A stretch of 64,000 bases of DNA. Source: an uncultured Candidatus Melainabacteria bacterium (GTDB lineage: Bacteria; Cyanobacteriota; Vampirovibrionia; Gastranaerophilales; Gastranaerophilaceae). The notes beneath the pieces were generated by a model. That model did not search any database. It was not told where the DNA came from and saw nothing but the letters and a program-made list of their open reading frames with translations. A program made the translations under genes and the position numbers. Positions within the stretch are counted from its first letter, which is position 1. Every line of letters begins with the position of its first letter. The DNA lies in assembly GCA_934757155.1 (NCBI GenBank), contig CAKVLI010000008.1:4738-68737 (forward strand), given 5' to 3'. Below, in pieces: positions 61,591-64,000 of the stretch.

Positions 61591-63486
61591 TTAATCTAAA
61601 TCGTCTTCGCTTACGATATCAATAAACTCGTCTGCGAGTTTTTCACTCCATTTATTGTTAGAGTCTGAGCGAATCGTATCAATGGCATCTTCCTTGGACA
61701 TTGCAGAACGATATGGACGATTTTCCAATAACGCGAAATAAGAATCCACTATAAGTATAATCTGAGATTCAATCGGAATCTCTTCTTTTGATAGTTTTGC
61801 AGGGTATCCCGTTCCGTCCCAATTTTCGTGATGTTTTTCGATTATCGGGATAACATCAACAACAGAGCTTATCGGTTTCAAGATTTCTCTTGCAGCAATG
61901 ATTGGATGTCGCTTAATAGCGGTCTTATCTTCTTCGCTCAAAGGTTCTGTTTTGTTCAAAAGCTCTTTCGGCAAGACCGTATTACCAATATCATACAAAA
62001 GTATCGCTATTTTTAACTTATCAACATTCTCTTTCGGCAAATCAAAACGTTTTGCTAAGATTGTTGCAAGTTGAATCTTATTTTTAGTGCTGCCTTGTAT
62101 ATGCTCAGGATTGTAAGTTGTAATCAATTCATCAGAAACTTGATAAAGCATTTCATTATTTATATCCATCTCTTGAAGCTTCTTGCTCAATTTAACAGAT
62201 GTTTTTGTATCTAGCGGAATTCTATGCTTTGTAAGGATATCGACAAAAGTATCAATCGCAATGTCTTGCCAAGAAGTTTCAGAAACCGGATTAGCCAAGG
62301 TTACGCGATTTCTACCATTTCTTTTTGATTCGTACATTGTATGGTCAACAACTTCAAGCAAATCATCAACATCATCAGAATGTTCCATAAACGTAGCCAC
62401 ACCTAAACTTCCTGTAATATGACCGATTCTTTCAAGTTCGACAGACTCAATTGCTTTTCTAATACGCTCTGCTACAATCATTCCACCTTGTGAGTCAACC
62501 CCCGGAAGAATCAAGTTAAATTCCTCCCCACCCATTCTTGCCGCAACATCAATCGAACGGCAATTACTTTTAAGAACTTCTGCAATAGCTTTAATCGCAA
62601 TATCACCGTAATTATGTCCGTAAACATCGTTAATCTGCTTCAAGTGATCTAAATCAATCCCTATAACCGTGAACTTCTGATTTTGACGTCTTGCACGAAT
62701 AGCCTCTTTATTAATAAATTCTTCAAAATATCTTCTATTGTATAGCCCTGTCATACTGTCCGTAACAGCCTGCTCCTTAACAGCTTGGAACAAGTCAGCT
62801 ATTGTAATTGCAAGTTCAATCTGCTTTGCAAACAAAGATAAGAAGTTCAATTCATTCTCAGTTGCGGTTTCTCTTGACGAAAAAACAACTAGGGAACCAA
62901 AATGAGAATGTTTATACTTGAGTGGAACAAGAATAAAAGACTTAGTATTTGTCTTAAGAATATTATCTTTTACAGCCTCGTCAGAAACATCCGATAAAAC
63001 ATTTTTTACTAAATTTAGTACATCCGTTGATTGATAAATTTTATCTCCGTCAACAGAATCAAACAAACTGTCAATTTTGGGCAGTTTTAAACGTAAATCA
63101 GATGGCTCACAGCCAAAAATTTCTACAAACTTATCCCCAAACAAATCACCGGAATATGCAATTAACTGCAAATACTGTCCATCTTTATCAAGGAAACGTT
63201 TCGCAATACAACTGTGAAGATAACCCAACTCGCCCTGCAAACTGCTTACAATTCCGTTTAAAACACTGGAAATAGGCTTCGAAGAGTTCATCATATCCCA
63301 AATATGCTGCAAAGTAAGCATTTGACGGTTAGCTGTATCTAATTCTTGAGTTCGTTTCGCAATCTCTGCTTCCAATTTAGCATTACGCTCATACACCTCA
63401 AGTAAAGACTGTTTACCTAAATAAACAGTAGACTCAATATGCTCAATCTGATTCTTTATATTTTTTAAATTATCGAAAAAACCCAC
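61591..63486 (-). CDS. Diguanylate cyclase with GAF, GGDEF and degenerate HD-GYP domains
   Basis: 631 residues from a GTG at 63486 with AGGA 8 nt upstream; the frame extends to 63588 inside the tRNA-Arg gene, which cannot be a start. A coiled coil (about 10-60) and GAF-like domain (about 80-230) precede a GGDEF domain with the active motif GGEEF and an intact RxxD inhibitory site (RSID) five residues before it. The C-terminal HD-GYP reads LLYDIGNTV where HDIGK is expected (His to Tyr, Lys to Asn), yet HHENWDGTGYP is kept. So it should make c-di-GMP but may not degrade it. Confidence 0.88.
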   Translation of the reverse strand: MGFFDNLKNIKNQIEHIESTVYLGKQSLLEVYERNAKLEAEIAKRTQELDTANRQMLTLQHIWDMMNSSKPISSVLNGIVSSLQGELGYLHSCIAKRFLDKDGQYLQLIAYSGDLFGDKFVEIFGCEPSDLRLKLPKIDSLFDSVDGDKIYQSTDVLNLVKNVLSDVSDEAVKDNILKTNTKSFILVPLKYKHSHFGSLVVFSSRETATENELNFLSLFAKQIELAITIADLFQAVKEQAVTDSMTGLYNRRYFEEFINKEAIRARRQNQKFTVIGIDLDHLKQINDVYGHNYGDIAIKAIAEVLKSNCRSIDVAARMGGEEFNLILPGVDSQGGMIVAERIRKAIESVELERIGHITGSLGVATFMEHSDDVDDLLEVVDHTMYESKRNGRNRVTLANPVSETSWQDIAIDTFVDILTKHRIPLDTKTSVKLSKKLQEMDINNEMLYQVSDELITTYNPEHIQGSTKNKIQLATILAKRFDLPKENVDKLKIAILLYDIGNTVLPKELLNKTEPLSEEDKTAIKRHPIIAAREILKPISSVVDVIPIIEKHHENWDGTGYPAKLSKEEIPIESQIILIVDSYFALLENRPYRSAMSKEDAIDTIRSDSNNKWSEKLADEFIDIVSEDDLD

Positions 63487-63523
63487 TCCGGCTATCCTAT
63501 TCTTATTTCTTGGGACCCCTAAA

Positions 63524-63552
63524 AGTATAACACTTTTTTGAGATTTCTTCAA
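63524..63552 (-). promoter_or_regulatory. Promoter TTGAAG-17-TATACT
   Basis: On the minus strand, TTGAAG (63547-63552), a 17-bp spacer and TATACT (63524-63529), just after the tRNA-Arg gene. Transcription would begin near 63517 and run into the GTG start at 63486, which supports that start. Confidence 0.65.
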
Positions 63553-63563
63553 TACATCAAAAA

Positions 63564-63637
63564 CCTCCTTGACGGGAGTTGAACCCATGACCTCAGGCTT
63601 CGGAGACCTGCGCTCTATCCAACTGAGCTACAAGGAG
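63564..63637 (-). tRNA. tRNA-Arg (anticodon CCG)
   Basis: Minus strand. Acceptor CTCCTTG / CAAGGAG (63631-63637 with 63565-63571), D-arm GCTC/GAGC, anticodon loop CTCCGAA with CCG, T-arm ATGGG-TTCAACT-CCCGT, discriminator G. CCA is not encoded. Confidence 0.96.
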
Positions 63638-64000
63638 ATTTTGTTTTAATTCTAGTAAAGACGGCTCCGCTCGTCAACCTGCTCGCATTGCTCTACGCAA
63701 CGCGACGCCGTTGACTCGACTCCACCTCACTCGTTTCACTCGCTCGGCTTGCCCATTCGCTCGCCGCGGGGCAACTGAGCTACAAGGAGATTTTGTTTTA
63801 ATTCTAGTAAAGACGGCTCCGCTCGTCAACCTGCTCGCATTGCTCTACGCAACGCGACGCCGTTGACTCGACTCCACCTCACTCGTTTCACTCGCTCGGC
63901 TTGCCCATTCGCTCGCCGCGGGACAACTGAGCTACAAGGAGATTTTGTTTTAATTCTAGTAAAGACGGCTCCGCTCGTCAACCTGCTCGCATTGTGGGTA
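63620..64000. repeat. 152-bp tandem repeat carrying tRNA-Arg 5' end and promoter
   Basis: Units start at 63620, 63772 and 63924 (the third is cut at about 63995, where it diverges). Each begins with the first 18 nt of tRNA-Arg (minus strand), then the promoter, then a GC-rich stretch with many CTCG/ACTCG words, unlike the AT-rich surroundings. Copies differ by about one base. No gene is seen in 63638-64000. Confidence 0.9.
63649..63677 (-). promoter_or_regulatory. Promoter TTGACG-17-TAGAAT of tRNA-Arg
   Basis: Minus-strand TTGACG (63672-63677), 17-bp spacer, TAGAAT (63649-63654), 11 nt before the tRNA 5' end. Identical copies at 63801-63829 and 63953-63981 in the tandem repeat. Confidence 0.75.

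Noticed and set aside
63487..63588. Start of the diguanylate cyclase at 63588, inside the tRNA-Arg gene
   Set aside because: The first eight codons overlap the tRNA, a good promoter (63524-63552) lies after that point, and a GTG with AGGA at the right distance begins at 63486.

Overview
This AT-rich window most likely comes from a non-photosynthetic cyanobacterial relative of the gut Melainabacteria / Gastranaerophilales type. The strongest sign is the RNA polymerase beta' subunit, which is encoded as separate rpoC1 and rpoC2 genes, with rpoC2 long enough to hold the cyanobacterial SI3 insertion. Genes of families typical of cyanobacteria (DUF3326, DUF4330, an IctB-like O-antigen ligase) agree. 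Heptose kinase, WecG/TagA glycosyltransferase, AsmA-like protein and O-antigen ligase point to a double-membraned envelope. I see no photosynthesis genes, rRNA, CRISPR array, prophage or insertion sequence. Taxonomy is an inference from gene content.

Layout. 1-8 kb: the end of ispD and the complete dxr (two MEP-pathway genes), a repeat-containing secreted protein, a solo TOPRIM protein, tRNA-Lys, a BioF-type PLP enzyme, a CtpA-type protease and a secreted HExxH protein. 8-10.7 kb: an MnmC1-like methyltransferase with a large insertion, overlapping an FAD oxidoreductase. 10.7-19.3 kb, minus strand: pseudo-histidine kinase, sugar-type ABC ATPase, giant AsmA-like protein, PilZ-like protein, TPR protein and uridine-kinase-like protein in a compact row. 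19.3-25.7 kb: a hairpin-rich spacer, a DnaJ-family protein, gcvT-gcvH-gcvPA without gcvPB, and a nucleoside transporter. 25.7-30.7 kb: a DUF262-like protein with a winged-helix partner, then HEAT-queC-DUF366-SPOR. 30.8-34.1 kb: small proteins of unknown function, folD and a CooC-like ATPase. 34.2-43.2 kb: rpoB-rpoC1-rpoC2. 43.5-48.5 kb: purB, a Lys/Ala-repeat secreted protein, a glycosyltransferase, a lone N-terminal transketolase subunit and a lethal-factor-like metallopeptidase candidate. 48.5-57.6 kb: ligA, O-antigen ligase, DUF4330, heptose kinase, CorC/HlyC and DUF3326. 57.6-64 kb: trigger factor, a NarL-type regulator, a PadR regulator with a DUF512 radical SAM protein, a GGDEF protein with a degenerate HD-GYP domain, and tRNA-Arg beside a 152-bp tandem repeat.

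The most unusual observations are these: the 152-bp array copies the tRNA-Arg promoter and tRNA 5' end; several genes have TATAAT only 6-7 nt before the start codon, suggesting leaderless mRNAs; two signalling proteins have lost catalytic residues (kinase His to Asn, HD-GYP His to Tyr); two perfect TTACA direct repeats match the cyanobacterial HLR1/RpaB box; an MnmC1-like methyltransferase is paired with a non-MnmC FAD oxidoreductase; a CooC-like ATPase keeps its CxC motif next to folD; and two normally two-subunit enzymes (GcvP, transketolase) are represented here by one half only.
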